In this document: piece by piece, positions 1 to 12,299 of the stretch | How positions within the stretch are numbered: the stretch's first letter is position 1 | Layout of the letters: every line of letters starts with the position of its first letter | From: Dallia pectoralis | Lineage: Eukaryota; Chordata; Actinopteri; Esociformes; Umbridae | DNA length: 64,000 nucleotides | Direction: 5' to 3' | NCBI GenBank assembly: GCA_029465975.1 | Contig: CM055747.1 | Span: 12,163,324 to 12,227,323 of the forward strand | Made by a program: the position numbers and the translations under genes | Notes under the pieces: model-generated | What the model saw: the letters and a program-made list of their open reading frames with translations, nothing else | Database searches by the model: none | Told to the model about the DNA's origin: nothing

Positions 1-812
1 ACCTGGTTACCCTCACCTGCCATAGTGAGCAGGGAAGCCCCTCCCCCACATACTCCTGGGTGAGGCTGGACAACGACAAGACTTTGACACCGGTGCTACA
101 GGGGAACACTGGTGGGTGCGGTGCCGGTTCTCCTTCACACAATAGTTCTGCAAATCCTCCCAACGTTTTTGCCAGGCCTGTATTCTTCTTATTTTCAGAT
201 ACGACGTCGGGCTCCTTGTATATGAGAAACATATCCCAGTTTGAGTTCGGAGAATACAAGTGCACCTCCTCTAACGCTGTTGGTTCCGCTACTTGCACGG
301 TGGAGCTCGAACACGGTACAGAACATACGTGTTGCAGGGTTTTTCACATAATATGTATTGTCAGCGCAGTTCTCTCGTCAAAGTAATCGTGCTCTGTTAT
401 GTTCAGTGACAGATATCACATTTTTTTAGAGTTGGGAGGCGGTGTCATTGCGGGTGCAGTGATTGGAGCGCTTCTTGCTGCTGTCCTGATTATCCTCATG
501 GTTTGGTATGTGACACACTCCATGAAGAAGCAGAAATACAGCGCTACGAAGACAACTGAGATGCAGTGAGTGTTATTTCGGCTGCACTTCGCCCTCATTG
601 AGAAAAACCCCAGTAGGAATGTGTCGTACATGTTTTAAGCAATCATTTCCCTTACCCCTAGAGCCATACCTAAGAGTTCTTCCGCGGTTGCGTACGAAGA
701 CGCCCCGACGAGGGGGAGTGACCAGCAGGGCTCCGTGACCTCCAGTGAGGTTCCCATGGCAACACGCGGTCACGTCCATGCTGATGCCGACAGAGAGAAT
801 GCCGAGGCTTAG
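1..812 (+). CDS. CTX/A33-antigen-like Ig-superfamily membrane protein, 3' part
   Basis: This is the C-terminal half of a single-pass cell-surface adhesion or receptor protein; the N-terminal exons lie outside the window. I read four coding exons: 1-111, 199-315, 430-565 and 662-812 (TAG at 810-812). All introns have GT/AG ends and compatible phases. Exons 1 and 2 encode a C2-type Ig domain, with the first cysteine in LTCHSEQGSPSPTYSW and the second in the GEYKCTSSN motif. Exon 3 encodes a glycine/alanine-rich transmembrane helix followed by the basic stop-transfer KKQK. Exon 4 is a short serine- and acid-rich tail. The EGSPxPxYxW and YxCTSSN motifs are typical of the CTX family, and GPA33 (A33 antigen) is the closest I recognise. 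VSIG1, VSIG2 or CXADR-like relatives remain possible. A poly(A) signal AATAAA lies at 1161-1166. Confidence 0.72.
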
Positions 813-1855
813 GAGAGGCCTGACACAGATGACTGGTGGTGACACCACTGATCTGAGGAGAAAAGCAAAGCTCTACTGGACGGAACCGTTGCACTTGTGA
901 CACGTTTGTAAAGAGCAATTCTTTGTTTGTGTAATGCATTTTCATTGACAATTTAGGTCATGCTTTATTGGTTTTTGTTTTGTAATTATACATAAAACAC
1001 TAAAATGATTGTATGCTGACTCTAGTCCCTGAATTCTTAATATAATAATTATGAATATTGGGTAATCCATGTATTCCCAAACAAATGATGTGATCTAACT
1101 CCCATTTTGTATTCATTGTGACACATGGTGACTCATTCGGGGGGGTGGTTTTGTAAAAGAAATAAAGAAGCACTTGATTTTCCATGACAGCGACAGGTCA
1201 TTTATTATTAATGTGGATATACACATTTTCTGGTTGTAAATCCGGAGACAAAGTCTAACATGTTCGAGCTGTGATGACTGTAATGACTGCCTGTGGCCAT
1301 CCTACGCACTCTGTTGAGCTCCGTATATCAGAATACTCTGTGGCTACTTGACCATAACATCTCACTGGTATCTTTAAGTAATTAAATGTCAAATTAGCCC
1401 ATAGAGAAAATAACAACAATTAAAGATTTGAGTGGTGAAACGGGGCATATCGAGGCATTTTATATTTGGTTATTTCTACCTTTTTCCACAAATTCATTCA
1501 TTTTGAGACTCAAAAGCAAAAACACATTAAAAACACACAGAACTCTTACAGGAAGTGAAGATCTGTGTGATTTGATTACACAGATTAAAAATACAAACAG
1601 CAGAGAAACTAAAGTTTGAATACGGGGCAAAACAGTAGTGCACTCTGACGTTTGGCTCCATACTACTCTTCTGAGAAAAAAGGATACATAGATCAGGATG
1701 CTGTGTGTCCCAGGAATTAATTGATATTTAGATTTTGAAAATACAGCTTGTCCCAAAAAATGACTCTTAGGTCAACTTACTCTGGGGGGGCAGTGTTTTG
1801 CATTAAAGGGTGACTTTCAAACACACGAGTGAGTTCATGGCCCCAAACCCATATA
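813..1855. other. 3' UTR and intergenic DNA
   Basis: The 3' UTR of the A33-like gene probably runs to about 1185, judged from the AATAAA at 1161-1166. The rest is AT-rich and shows no gene or repeat family that I recognise. Confidence 0.5.
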
Positions 1856-2245
1856 CACTGATGAGCCAAAACATTATGACCCACATGATGTGAATATCGT
1901 TGATAAACGCCTAACAACGGGGACATGTTACAATCAGGATAGATCCAGTGTTAATTGAACAACCCGTTCTCATACACGGACAGCAGGAGTAAAGACCTGA
2001 GATTTCACAAGGGCCCACTTTTTATGTTGTTCTGGCCAGACAACTGGTTCAGAGCATTTCTGAAACAGCAAGGCTTGTGGGGTGCTCCCAGTCAGTAGTT
2101 GTGAGTGCCTACTAACAGTGGTCAGAGGAGTGACAAACTAGGAACTGCTACAGGGCGTTGGGTGCCCAGGGATTATTGAAGCGGAGGAACAACGATGGTG
2201 CGAACCGACAGAACGGCTTCTGTGGCACAAGTCACAGAACATTTA
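1856..2245 (+). mobile_element. Tc1/mariner-type DNA transposon relic (left end)
   Basis: The block opens with a terminus of the form TACACTGATGAGCCAAAACA, which recurs in this window at about 55925 and, inverted and degenerate, at about 9750-9775. This is a terminal inverted repeat common in fish Tc1-type elements. No open transposase frame survives and no matching right end is present, so it is a truncated copy. Confidence 0.55.
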
Positions 2246-2603
2246 AATAAATTACATGTGTTTTATGAAGCCCTTTTTATATCAGCAGTTGTCACAAAGG
2301 GCTCTTACAAACACCCAACCGGAAACCCTAAAGAGGAAGCAACAACAGGGTTTATGCACAGTGGCTAGAAATAACCCCGTAAAAGGTTTTAAATGTATGA
2401 AGAAACCAGGAGAGCAACCAGGCCCTAAGTGGTATGCAGTCCTCTTCTGGCTGTAAAACTGTGAAAATATGTTGTGTCATAAATCTCTTATTTGGGATAC
2501 AGAATATATAGGATTATTTTTTGTAACTTTGGTTAAAGGCATAATTTTTGTCTTTTAGCAGACATGCTTATCTAGGGCAACTAATAAGTACCACAGTATA
2601 TTT

Positions 2604-3712
2604 TCAGGTTCAGGTTCAGGTTTATTGATATAGCCCGTTTCATACACAGAACGGTAGCCCAATGTGCTTTACATCATCATAACGATAAAGATATAAATTA
2701 AAACAAGTAAAAATACAATACAAGTTAATAATGATAATAATTGTAATAATAAAATACAAAGAATCAAATTAAAAAAAACTGATTAGTAAAAGGCATCAGT
2801 AAAAAGTTTAGTTTTTAATCTGGATTTAAAAATAGAGATGGACGGAGAGGTCTTAATATCTATAGGAAGATGATTCCAAAGACGGGCCGCATAACAGCTA
2901 AAGGCTGCCTCTCCTTGCTTGGTACGAGCACTGGATTGTACCAGTTGAAGTTCTGCTGATCTAAGTGATCTTATAGGGCTTTAGGTTTCAGACATTTCTG
3001 CTAAATAAAGAGGTCCTTGACCATTTAATGATTTAAAAAGAAGAAGGACTTTAAAATCAATTCTATAAATCACTGGTAACCAGTGTAGAGATTTTAAAAT
3101 AGGTGTAATATGTTCTCTTCTTTTGGTTTTGGTCAATAGCCTTGCTGCTGCATTTTGAATTATTTGAAAAGATTTTATAGTTTTTTTAGGGAGCCCAGTG
3201 AAGAGACCATTGCAGTAATCAATCCTGCTGGTAATAAAAGCATGAATAAGCTTTTCTAGATCTGCTTTTAGTATAAAGTTTCTAACCTTAGCAATGTTTT
3301 TTAAATGAAAAAAAACATATTTTGTGACTGCCTTCATGTGGCTTTTGAAGCATAGGTCGCTATCAAAAATGACCCCTAGGTTCCTAGCAGTTTCTGCTAC
3401 CTCAAAACCTTTTGATTCCAGTAGTGTGGTCGTCTTTAATCTCTGATCCATTCTCCCAACGATAATTACTTCAGTTTTATCTGTGTTTAATTTAAGAAGG
3501 TTTTTAGACATCCAGTCTTGAACTTGATCAAGACAATGATAGAGAGATTCAAGAGGAGCAAATTCATTGGGCGACAGGGATAAGTATAATTGTGTATCTA
3601 ATGGAATGATTTCAAACGTTGGAATCAAAACCATAACCCCAACATCATTATAACCTTGCTCTATCAACGGAGCTGGAAAAACATTTAGTTCAATATGAAC
3701 TGTTGACAATTA
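2604..3712 (-). mobile_element. 5'-truncated LINE (L2/CR1-like) with reverse-transcriptase C-terminus
   Basis: A minus-strand frame (3709 to 2981, about 240 codons) encodes the C-terminal part of a non-LTR reverse transcriptase. Recognisable blocks in order are DTQLYLSLSP (just after the lost YADD), a WMSKNLLKLNTDKTEV motif, NLGVIFDSDL, FHLKNIAKVRN, LIHAFITSRIDYCN, IQNAAARLLT and the LKSLHWLPV box. This arrangement is typical of fish L2-clade LINEs. The 3' UTR continues to about 2604 and ends in a short CCTGAA-type tandem tail, as expected for this clade. The upstream polymerase core is missing and the N-terminal residues look scrambled, so the copy is dead on arrival. Confidence 0.8.
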
Positions 3713-6020
3713 CAAAAAATGGTGACTAGGTTTAGCAACTTTTCAAACCCCTCCTGATACCTTTATTGATGAAAAATTTAAAGTAGATTTGGTGGAGGGG
3801 AGGTTGGCTCACACTGTTTCAGCTTCTTGGCTCCGTTCGGCGCCGTCTTAGACAGAAAGTGGAACATACGTGAAGACCGTTATTTAGTCACATTGTTTGA
3901 CTAAAACAAAGACGCATCCTGCCAGCTGAAATTAGCCTACTTTTCCCTGTTACAGAGAATGCAAACTCCCTCTTGTCTCTCTCCACCCACTCTCCAACCA
4001 CACCAAATCTCATGATGCTCATCTCTCTCTAGAGATAAAAACATTTGTTATTTTTTCCATGGGGAATTTAAATGTGGGCGAACACACATGAGAAGAGTAT
4101 TTTTTTCATTTGAATTTTTGACCTCACAATGCTAGATGTCTCCAGTAGTATAGACAGAACTGACAATGTAGTTATTAGTGTGATAATTATCCATTACTTC
4201 GGCTTGCCGAATAATACAATTTACCTCATGGAATGATTTTCACAATAGGCCACACCGTTACAGACAAACATGCTGGGCTTTGGAACACATATTATTACTT
4301 CAGGAGACTACAACATGGTTTAGAAAACATGATCTTTTCTTATTTTTAACCACTTCTCTCATGTTGTTTCTGTCATAAAATGGTATGACCTCTTCCAATA
4401 TTTGATATTCAAATGATTAATATACTTGTGTATTGTTTCCCAGAAACCCACAGATGGTTGGTTTACTCCCCTCTCCCCCTGGGTTCTGTGTTAATGTTGT
4501 GTTAACCCAGACTGGTCCCGTGACTTTGTCATTAACAAGAGAGTGAGAGAGCAAACTGAATGCAGAACTCATCTGAGCCTCCAGTCACGATACAAATATG
4601 AAAACAGAAGAGTGTCAGGACCATTGCTTCTGGTGGAGACGGATGGATAATCCAGAGAATTAGAACATACGGCAGACATTATGATTCAACATTACACCAC
4701 ATTATGATTTAAATACAATATGAAATTATACTAAGGAGAACAAAATGCCCAGAAATGGTTTACTAATATAAAATACAACACAAAACTAAAAAGCTGCTTG
4801 TGTTAAAAAAAACATATAAATAAGAATATGTTTGAAATGTATATATGTTCTTGACAATAAACATGACAGGTATTGTTTTATTGTTATAGTATTGTACTGC
4901 AGTCAACTCATTCAAATGGAAATATCAGAAATATTCACCAACCAGCGTTATACAATATAAAGAATTGCAATGGCTTTGTTCTCTGTAATGAAAGGCTGAA
5001 CATCCGCCAGACACAGTGATATCATCAAAGTGAGAGTACGGCTTTGAACAACATAAATATCACTCTCTCCTCTGCTCCTCCATTTTACTGAGGGGGCTGT
5101 GATCTATCTATGCTGTCAGCTAAAGCCCGGTCTGTTTTGACAAGTTGCTGATAAAACAAACTTAACTCAACTCATAATTTACTTGATAATTCAGTGAATA
5201 GCTGAGTAAATTCAGACACTAGTGAAAGTCAGAATGTATAAAATTAGGGCAATCTATTTATATCACTACAATCTACTATTTGGATAGTGAAATTAAAATT
5301 TGAAACACAACACAGCACATCTTTAGAGTTTAATTTTTCATATCAGGCACTTTTTCTTTGCTTCAGCATTTACCAATGAAGTGACTTTCATTGAAGAAGT
5401 CATACAGCACATATTTAAACAAATTTGTTGACCAGGCCACATCATGCTTGTGATCTTATAAACGTTTTGACTTTCTTTTGCATTTAGTTTTGGTTTTGTT
5501 TGTTTTGCTCATACGGGACTCATCAGGAAAAAGATTATAAAACATATAAGTAACTGGTGCCCATCATTGTTTATTCCATATTCAATAAAAATCCAACATA
5601 ATATTGCATATAATAAAACAAATGAAAATGGCATGAACAAAAATAACATGACCCTTGAGGGGCTGGTCGTATAACCCCTCTGGGGACTTCTGTGACCTGG
5701 AGGTTGGTGGCTGGAAGGGGTCACTGCACAGCCGGAGATGTGGCTGCATCTCCACAGAGGAGGACTGGGTTCCTGCCTTGGACTTGGGGAAACCCCTTTG
5801 CTGAAGGTAGAGGAGGACGTGCCTCTGCTTCCAGAGCCTAAGCCGATCCCTGCCGGTAAGCCAAGGCTAGACAGGACTACAGCATCCATATTAGGAACTC
5901 TATCCTTTCTCCCCAGAAACTCCATCCTCCCTCCTCCTCAGACATCATCCCTCCCCCAGTCAAACGTCACCCCTCGCTTGGTCAAGTATCAGCTCTCCCT
6001 TTCTCAAACATCACCTGTTG
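3713..6020. other. Intergenic, no gene recognised
   Basis: This stretch is AT-rich with scattered short ORFs and no domain, RNA gene or clear repeat boundary that I can support. The stretch at 5650-6000 is more GC-balanced and shows a proline/serine-rich reading frame on either strand, but nothing I can call a gene. Confidence 0.4.
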
Positions 6021-6023
6021 AAG

Positions 6024-6193
6024 TCTGGGTCTGGAGTGAGCTCTGGGTCTGGAGTGAGCTCTGGGTCTGGAGTGAGCTCTGGGGCTGGAGTGAGCTCTGG
6101 GGCTGGAGTGAGCTCTGGGGCTGGAGTGAGCTCTGGGGCTGGAGTGAGCTCTGGGGCTGGAGTGAGCTCTGGGGCTGGAGTGAGCTCTGGGGC
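6024..6193. repeat. 18-bp minisatellite, about 9.5 copies
   Basis: The unit is CTCTGGGTCTGGAGTGAG, with a GGTCTGG to GGGCTGG variant in the later copies. Because 18 is divisible by three, several frames stay open on both strands (for example SGSGVS and SSLQPQ repeats). Those ORFs are a by-product of the repeat. Confidence 0.9.
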
Positions 6194-6199
6194 CGGGAC

Positions 6200-7320
6200 A
6201 GCCACGGGGACAGACTCTGGGACGGACACGGGGGCTGGCTCAGGCAAGGAAACAGGGACTGGCCCAGGCAGGGAAACATATAAGATTACGATTCAATGCA
6301 AACTGATAGATGGTCAGGCAAGAAGGCTTATATGGGAAAAATGTCAGTTACACTGATTCATTTTCTAGATGTTTCTCTTAAACATTAACTTAATACCTTC
6401 ACTACAGATGTATACCGGTCAAGTTTGCTTGTTATTATGCTAGTAGTACTGTAAAAAAGCTTACATATTGCTCTTTTAAATATCAATGGAGAGGATTGTA
6501 CTTTTCAAGTTAATCATTATTTTGTTATATTCATAACATCATTAAATAACAGTTGAAAATAGAAATGTATTGGAAGCAAGGTAAAGGTTCCATAATTATT
6601 GAATATTACTCATTCTGGAAGTCATTGGAATAACTATCTGAAAATACGACTGAAAATGTAAATATCATATCAAAGTAATTTAGGTTAATTTATTCAATAT
6701 GTAACTTCAGTAAACTAGAGCAACTATCCTTTACAAATTTACCTCAGGGGGTGTCTTACACAAAATATACATTTATTAAGCTCATGTCCTAAAAAAATGT
6801 TACCTTAAAATGTTTGAAGGAATAGAGCTAGACCAGCCTTTGTGAGTGTAATTCACCTGATACATGAAATTAATCTGATACATACAAAAGCATGGTTTGT
6901 GATTACTACAATTAACTTCAAATGAGTATAGGTGACTGACATCAACTGAAACTGCAATACTCATGCTGGGGAACTCCATATGTACAAAACATTTAAAGGT
7001 CAATTAGTATATTGGCATTTTACCATTCCAACACACTATTACATTATGTCACACAAACACATATATACATTTCTCTGAATCAAAAGTAGCTACAAAAAAC
7101 TGTTCACTGATCTTTCAGAAAACAAATCTATTAGGAAGAACTTAAATGATTTCATTGACTGGAAATAATGTAAATGCCATTAATGCAGATTCAGCATTAC
7201 TATACATTTTTTACAGTTAGTTAATCATAGTCTTTGTGGAGTTTTAAATATTAATTAAATAAAATTGTAACGCCATCGTGATGAACAAATATCTCTATTT
7301 GAATACTTCCCCAGATGGCT
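6200..7320. other. Intergenic / 3' side of the GPCR gene
   Basis: AT-rich sequence with no recognised gene. It probably contains the 3' UTR of the minus-strand GPCR. A TTTATT (AATAAA on the minus strand) near 6772 is one possible poly(A) signal. Confidence 0.35.
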
Positions 7321-8319
7321 CTACATCTCTGTAATAGATGGGTTAATGCTGTTATGTCTGTGGCTGACAGCGTATAAGGTCTTAAACTGACCGTGCAGGG
7401 CACACAGAATGGCCCTCCTGAACGTGCTGGACAGGAAGTAGTAAATAACCGGGTCCAGGCAACTGTTGAAGGCCGAAAGGATCAGAGTGAGCTCATTGAG
7501 GGTGTGCAGCATCTGCTTACTGTCCAGGTCCACTATCACGTCCATCTGAGCCAGAACGTAGGGCACTCTCACCAGGTGATACGGCAGGAAGCACACCGTG
7601 AATATCACCGGCACCACAAAAGTCTTCCGGATGACCCGGCTCTTCCTCCGCTTGGATTTGTCGTTTTGGTTACCCAAAGACATGTTCCTCAACTTGGTGG
7701 TTATCCTCACGTAGAAACAGACGAAGAGGAGGAAGATGACACCGAACAAGGCCACCACGCTGATGTTGGCCACCCCGCCCACCAAGTCCCTGTGGTGGAA
7801 GTGGAAGCAGATCTTGTCGCAGTCACGCCGCTGGTCGTTGGTGATGAAGAACGTAGCCATGAACAGGACCAGGACGATCCAGATGGAGAAGGACGCCCGG
7901 TGGCTCCACCTCACCCTGTGGATCTTCATCACCCACAGAGGCTTGATGATCTTAAGGTAACGATCCAGACTGATCAGGCTGAGGAAGAAGATGCTGGCGT
8001 ACATGTTAATGTAGAAGAAAACGCCCACCACCTTGCAGAGGAAGAAGGGCCCCTCTTTGTTGTGGTAGTGTACCCGCAGAGGTAAACACAGCACCAGCAG
8101 AAAGTCAGCCATGGCCAGGTGCCTCATGTACACAGCCATGGACGAGTCCGAGCGTTTCCTCAGAACGAACACGAACACGGTCACGACGTTGCTGACCAGG
8201 CCGAAGAAACAGATGACCGAGTAGAGGACGGCCAGAGCGGGGGACAGGTATCCATCATGGATATCACAGGTGCCGTTTTGGTCACTGGAGTTTTGATCAC
8301 TGGAGTTTTGCTCCCCCAT
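7321..8319 (-). CDS. gpr34l: GPR34-like class A G-protein-coupled receptor
   Basis: An intact 332-residue seven-transmembrane receptor is encoded by one exon. The N-terminus has three N-glycosylation sequons (N5, N10, N15). Hallmarks in order are LAMADF in TM2, Cys95 at the start of TM3, DRY at residues 119-121, an ECL2 cysteine (167 or 171), FxxCFLPYH in TM6 and DPVIY at 289-293 replacing NPxxY. The TM3 segment LCKVVGVFFYINMY and the following SLISLDRYLKI closely follow GPR34, and ICFHF in ECL2 fits too. GPR34 belongs to the P2Y12-like group and has been reported to respond to lysophosphatidylserine; it acts at the plasma membrane, mainly in myeloid cells and microglia. Basic residues follow TM7 and no obvious C-terminal defect is seen. 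Whether this is gpr34a, gpr34b or the gpr34-like paralogue cannot be settled here; the symbol is my best guess. Confidence 0.85.
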   Translation of the reverse strand: MGEQNSSDQNSSDQNGTCDIHDGYLSPALAVLYSVICFFGLVSNVVTVFVFVLRKRSDSSMAVYMRHLAMADFLLVLCLPLRVHYHNKEGPFFLCKVVGVFFYINMYASIFFLSLISLDRYLKIIKPLWVMKIHRVRWSHRASFSIWIVLVLFMATFFITNDQRRDCDKICFHFHHRDLVGGVANISVVALFGVIFLLFVCFYVRITTKLRNMSLGNQNDKSKRRKSRVIRKTFVVPVIFTVCFLPYHLVRVPYVLAQMDVIVDLDSKQMLHTLNELTLILSAFNSCLDPVIYYFLSSTFRRAILCALHGQFKTLYAVSHRHNSINPSITEM

Positions 8320-8365
8320 TATCTCGCTGAAGATGAGATTTCGGTTTAATCGTCACTGGATGCGT

Positions 8366-8590
8366 GCTGAATCACACAAAACAACCACGTTAGGAGAAGC
8401 AGAACGTTTCGTTTAAACACGTACATACATAAGATATCATGCATTTGAATTTGATTTGTCTTATCAAATATAAATAAAAATGAGGGTAACGTTTGAAAAA
8501 TGTTTGAATTGTTGTATATATAATGTGTATAATGCATTTATTATAGTCAAGCATCATTATAACAACAAGAAATGTAAAAAAGATCTTACC
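8366..8590 (-). promoter_or_regulatory. Probable 5' UTR intron of the GPR34-like gene
   Basis: On the minus strand the sequence GCCCAG|GTAAGAT ends an untranslated exon at 8590. A T-rich tract ending in GATTCAG gives an acceptor with the next exon starting at 8366, 47 nt before the ATG at 8319. A 5' UTR intron before a single coding exon is common in this receptor group. The exon extent and transcription start were not determined. Confidence 0.55.
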
Positions 8591-9064
8591 TGGGCAACTG
8601 CTCTAAGTTAATGTGGATGAGCAATGCTTTTGTCACAATTGTCTCCAAAAGAGCGATCAAATGTGACGTGAGCAAACCACCATGTCTGCCTTTTCATGAG
8701 AACATCTGTGGCTTCCTCTAATCGCAAAGCATATAGTCACGGAGAGATGAGACGGTGCCTCTAATGTGGTTCCTGTTATGACACGGCTGTAGGTAAATGT
8801 TGAAGGACTAAAAGAAAGAAAAACCAACATCGTCATGACTTTGTCGTATTATATATAATGTCAGGGAAATATGAGAGGCTATGACTGTCTTGGTCTTGGT
8901 CTATGGACAATGAACAATTCAACTTGGGTTGTCACATGATTATAATTCATCACCTATAACGGGAAAACAGATTTACCAAAATAAATGATCATGTTGAAGG
9001 ATTAAATACCATCACTACTATCACAATTCCATCCCTGAGATGTCATCTCATATATGAAATATAT

Positions 9065-9778
9065 AGTGTACACAGAACATTATGACCACCTGTCTATTAT
9101 GCGATGTATTATGCTGTTTGTCCTCAGCGTGCCACCAAAACAGCACAGACGTGGACTAGACAGGACCTCTGAATGTCCTGTGGCATCTGGCATCAAGACG
9201 TTAGCAGCAGATCCTTCAAATCCGATAAAATGCAAGGTGGAGCCGGCATAGATCGGACGTGTTGGTCCAGCACATCCCAGAGATGCTCAATCTGATCGAG
9301 ATCCGGGTCACGTAAACGTAATAAAAACGGGACTCGTCTAACTAGGTGACCATCTCACACTGCCCCATGGTCCAGTTCCGATGCTCGGTCCATTGGAGTG
9401 CGCTCACTACAGTGGACAGTGTCATCATGGGCACTCTGAGATAGAATCGCCATTGTTGCTCTCATGCATTGATGGAACCTGTCCCCAGTTTGTGGTCTGT
9501 CCCTCTTTGGACCGCTGTCGGTAGGTACCATTCTACTGCTGATCGGGTAGCACCCCACAAGCCTTGCTATTTCTGAGATGCTCTGACCAAGTCGTCTGGC
9601 CTAAGCAAAGTCACTCAGCTCGTTTTCACAACATTGTACGTTGACTATGAGAACTGATTATTGCTGACCATATAAAATACCCAGACGTCGACACACGCCC
9701 CTGATAGGAGAAGAACAATGTAATCTGCTTCTCCTGTGAGTGGTTGTAATGTTTGGGCTCATTGACGTGACACTTCTA
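9065..9778. mobile_element. Non-autonomous DNA transposon with Tc1-type ends
   Basis: The left side reads ACAGAACATTATGACCACCT. The right side reads as a degenerate inverted version of TACACTGATGAGCCAAAACATTATGACCAC. The interior matches a dispersed fish repeat that contains an AGAGATGCTCAAT..GATCGAGATC segment. There is no transposase frame longer than about 70 codons, so it would depend on a helper. Confidence 0.55.
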
Positions 9779-10254
9779 TAAGCCAAAGTCAAAGCGATTC
9801 ATTTCTCGAATGCATCTAATAACATAACGTCAATCTGAACAATTAAATGATTGTGACATGGTGCGCGACATCTAAACAGTAATCATTTGAGGAGAAAAAA
9901 TAAAGCAAGATTAATATTTAAATTATGTCGACAATAAAAACTAGTAGCAATTGTATCAAACTGCAACAGTTTTGGATGTAAGTGACTGCTGAAATCTGTG
10001 AATGTACATTTAACACGGCATTCTCATATGAAGATCCAACTCACATGCAATATCTAAAACTTGCTATCTGCCTTATTCACATGAAAGTCTGTGCTGTGAA
10101 GTGTCATAAAAACGGTGGTTATGTGTGGAGATTAGAGTACTTCCACTATAGGGCGGTAGTAGGTTAATTTAAGGGGAAGTTAACATGGTGATTTATTGAA
10201 TATTTCAGGTGACTTCCTTGCTGAACATGAACATTTGATCAAGATAACGTCAGA

Positions 10255-10700
10255 TACCACACCACCATTCAAAAGTAGAAATGTTTTCCATGAAAACGTG
10301 CATGAAATGAGTTCGAATAGGAAATAAGGCAAAAATAAATACTGTCATTAGAAGTAATGATTTTAATTGAAAAAAATAATTGTGTCCTTCCAACTTTGCT
10401 TCGACCAAAAATTGCAGCAATTAAAATCTTGCAGACATTTGCAGACTGTTGTCCAGATTCTAGTTGTCTTTTTGTTGAGGTATTCTGAAGAGCTTTCACC
10501 CCATGCTTCCTGAAGCACCTCCCACATGTGGGATCGGCTTGATGTGCACTGGTTTGGTGGTGGTAAAGTGAAAGATCTGTACGGGGTGACCAGAATCTTG
10601 AATAAGAAAGGCTAGCACTCCATTATGCAACGCCATGCCATTACAAAGCAACTTCAGACCATTAAATTGACAGATGACTATAAGCACTTAGTTGGCTCTT
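10255..10700. mobile_element. Degenerate dispersed repeat, probably Tc1-derived
   Basis: The start ACCACCATTCAAAAGT resembles the widely dispersed fish end ACTACCATTCAAAAGTTT. The segment with CACCCCATGCTTCCTGAAGC and CCTCCCACATGTGGGATCGG resembles the interior of such elements. No coding capacity remains. Confidence 0.35.
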
Positions 10701-10997
10701 ATCATTTGTTCTGCATCTCGCGAATGTGATCTGAACACCTCAAACTCGAAAAAACATGACTTTTTTTTGGTACATTCTGAAATATACTACTAATAAAGAT
10801 GAGTGAATGGTAAATGCAACAGTTTTGGATGTAAGTGACTGCTGTAATAATGACCCTTATTTAAACAAAAAATGTATAAAGATAAGGTATTTGATGTTTT
10901 ACCTTATCAAACTGCATAAGTTAGGTTTAAGGTAACTGCTTATATTGAAATGGATGCATGCAATACAACTTAGGACTGTGACAAGTTGAAATAAGAA

Positions 10998-11474
10998 TGT
11001 CACGATATCCTCTGGGTGTAGTGGGAGAAAGAGCGAGATGCAGAGCCAGAAACCGTTCGCGGAGTTTTAATTCAAAATAAAACCGACAGACGCACAAACC
11101 GAAACTAGACAAACACTGTAACGTAAATAGAAGTGCGCTTACACAAAGCGGCTTAAACAAAAACGTTAATACAGTGCACAAACTACAAACAGGACAACCA
11201 CTCACCTACATGGACACGTAACATTAAATTAATAACCAGCACCAGTGAACCTAACCAGGGACCTTAAATAGCCCACTGATTACTAACCTATGTAACATTA
11301 TATTAATAACAAGCACCTGTGAACCTAACCAGGGACCTTAAATAGCCCACTGATTACTAACCTATGCCCGGTGCTTAATTAAACCCAAAACAGCTGTGCT
11401 CCTAATTACAACAATACACAGAAGTGCTCTCCCTAACCACCCTGTGTACAGCACAACTCACCCACTACGTGACA
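10998..11474 (-). mobile_element. Solo LTR, antisense, 5-bp duplication AAGAA
   Basis: On the plus strand it opens TGTCACGATA and closes CTACGTGACA, a TGTCACG..CGTGACA terminal pair. It is flanked on both sides by AAGAA (993-997 after 10000, and 11475-11479). Read on the minus strand it contains a GGTTCACAGGTGCTGG segment and a promoter-proximal ATTTAAGG. It is related to, but clearly diverged from, the LTRs at 15521 and 18794. A 74-bp internal segment is tandemly duplicated (11219-11292 and 11293-11366). No internal retroelement sequence is attached, so it is a solo LTR. Joining the flanks restores the first unit of the 30-bp minisatellite to its right. Confidence 0.8.
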
Positions 11475-11595
11475 AAGAACGTGATGTGAAACAGCTGAGA
11501 CAATAAGAACGTGATGTGAAACAGGTGAGGCAATAAGAACGTGATGTGAAACAGGTGAGGCAATAAGAACGTGATGTGAAACAGCTGAGACAATT
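11475..11595. repeat. 30-bp minisatellite, 4 copies
   Basis: The unit contains AATAAGAACGTGATGTGAAA followed by CAGCTGAGAC or CAGGTGAGGC. The array adjoins the left part of the split Tc1 element and is itself interrupted on its left by the solo LTR. Confidence 0.9.
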
Positions 11596-11599
11596 GTGT

Positions 11600-12299
11600 A
11601 CTCATAGTATATAAGGAACCTCCAAAAACCGCCTAGTCCTACAAGAGCGAGGATGGGTCGAGGCTGATCAAGCTGCCAACAGATGTGTCAGTGAATTATC
11701 CAACACTTAGAGAACAACATTCCCAAAAGACACATCTGTAGGATTTGGGGAATTTCACCTTCTACAGTGCACAATATAATTCAAGGAATCCGGTCAAATT
11801 CCGGTGCGCCCAGGGCAATGCCGAAAACCACTTCTGAATGCGCGTGATCTTCGATCCGTCAGACATCGCCGGTTTAAAACCGTTATAAGTCTCTAATGGA
11901 TATCCTGACATGGCTCGGTTAATACTTTGGTAAACCTTTGTCAGTAAGAACCATTCGCGACTGAATCCACAGATGCAAGTTAAGGCTTTACTATGTAAAG
12001 CAGAAGCTATACATCAACAGTGTCCAGAAGAGCTGCCAACTTCTCTGGGCTCTGTATCTGACATGGACAGTAGCACAGTGGAATTGTGTTTTGTGGTCCG
12101 ACAAGTCAACATCTCAAGTCGTTTTTGGACAAAACAGCCGTCGTGTTCTCCAGGCCAAAGAGGGAAAAAACGTCCGAGCTGTTGTCAGCGTCAGGTCCAA
12201 AAGCCAGCGTCTGTCATGGTATGGGGGTGTGCCAGGGTCCGTGGCATGGGTAACTTGCACATCCGTGAGGGCGCCAAAAATGCAGAAAGATATGTACAT
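11600..12299 (+). mobile_element. Tc1-like DNA transposon, first segment of a split copy
   Basis: Degenerate transposase-coding sequence runs on the plus strand up to the catalytic-core segment around VMVWGC, then G.GNLHI and NAERYV, where it breaks at 12299. The same reading resumes at 14668, directly after a 14-bp repeat of 12286-12299. Earlier sequence includes a TATATAAGGAACCTCC promoter-like stretch common upstream of this transposase family. Several stops and frameshifts are present, so the gene is dead. The element continues in two further pieces (14668-14927 and 19183-19255). Confidence 0.75.

Noticed and set aside
7393..8349. Plus-strand ORFs antisense to the GPCR
   Set aside because: Shadows of the well-supported minus-strand receptor; no domain or codon signal of their own.
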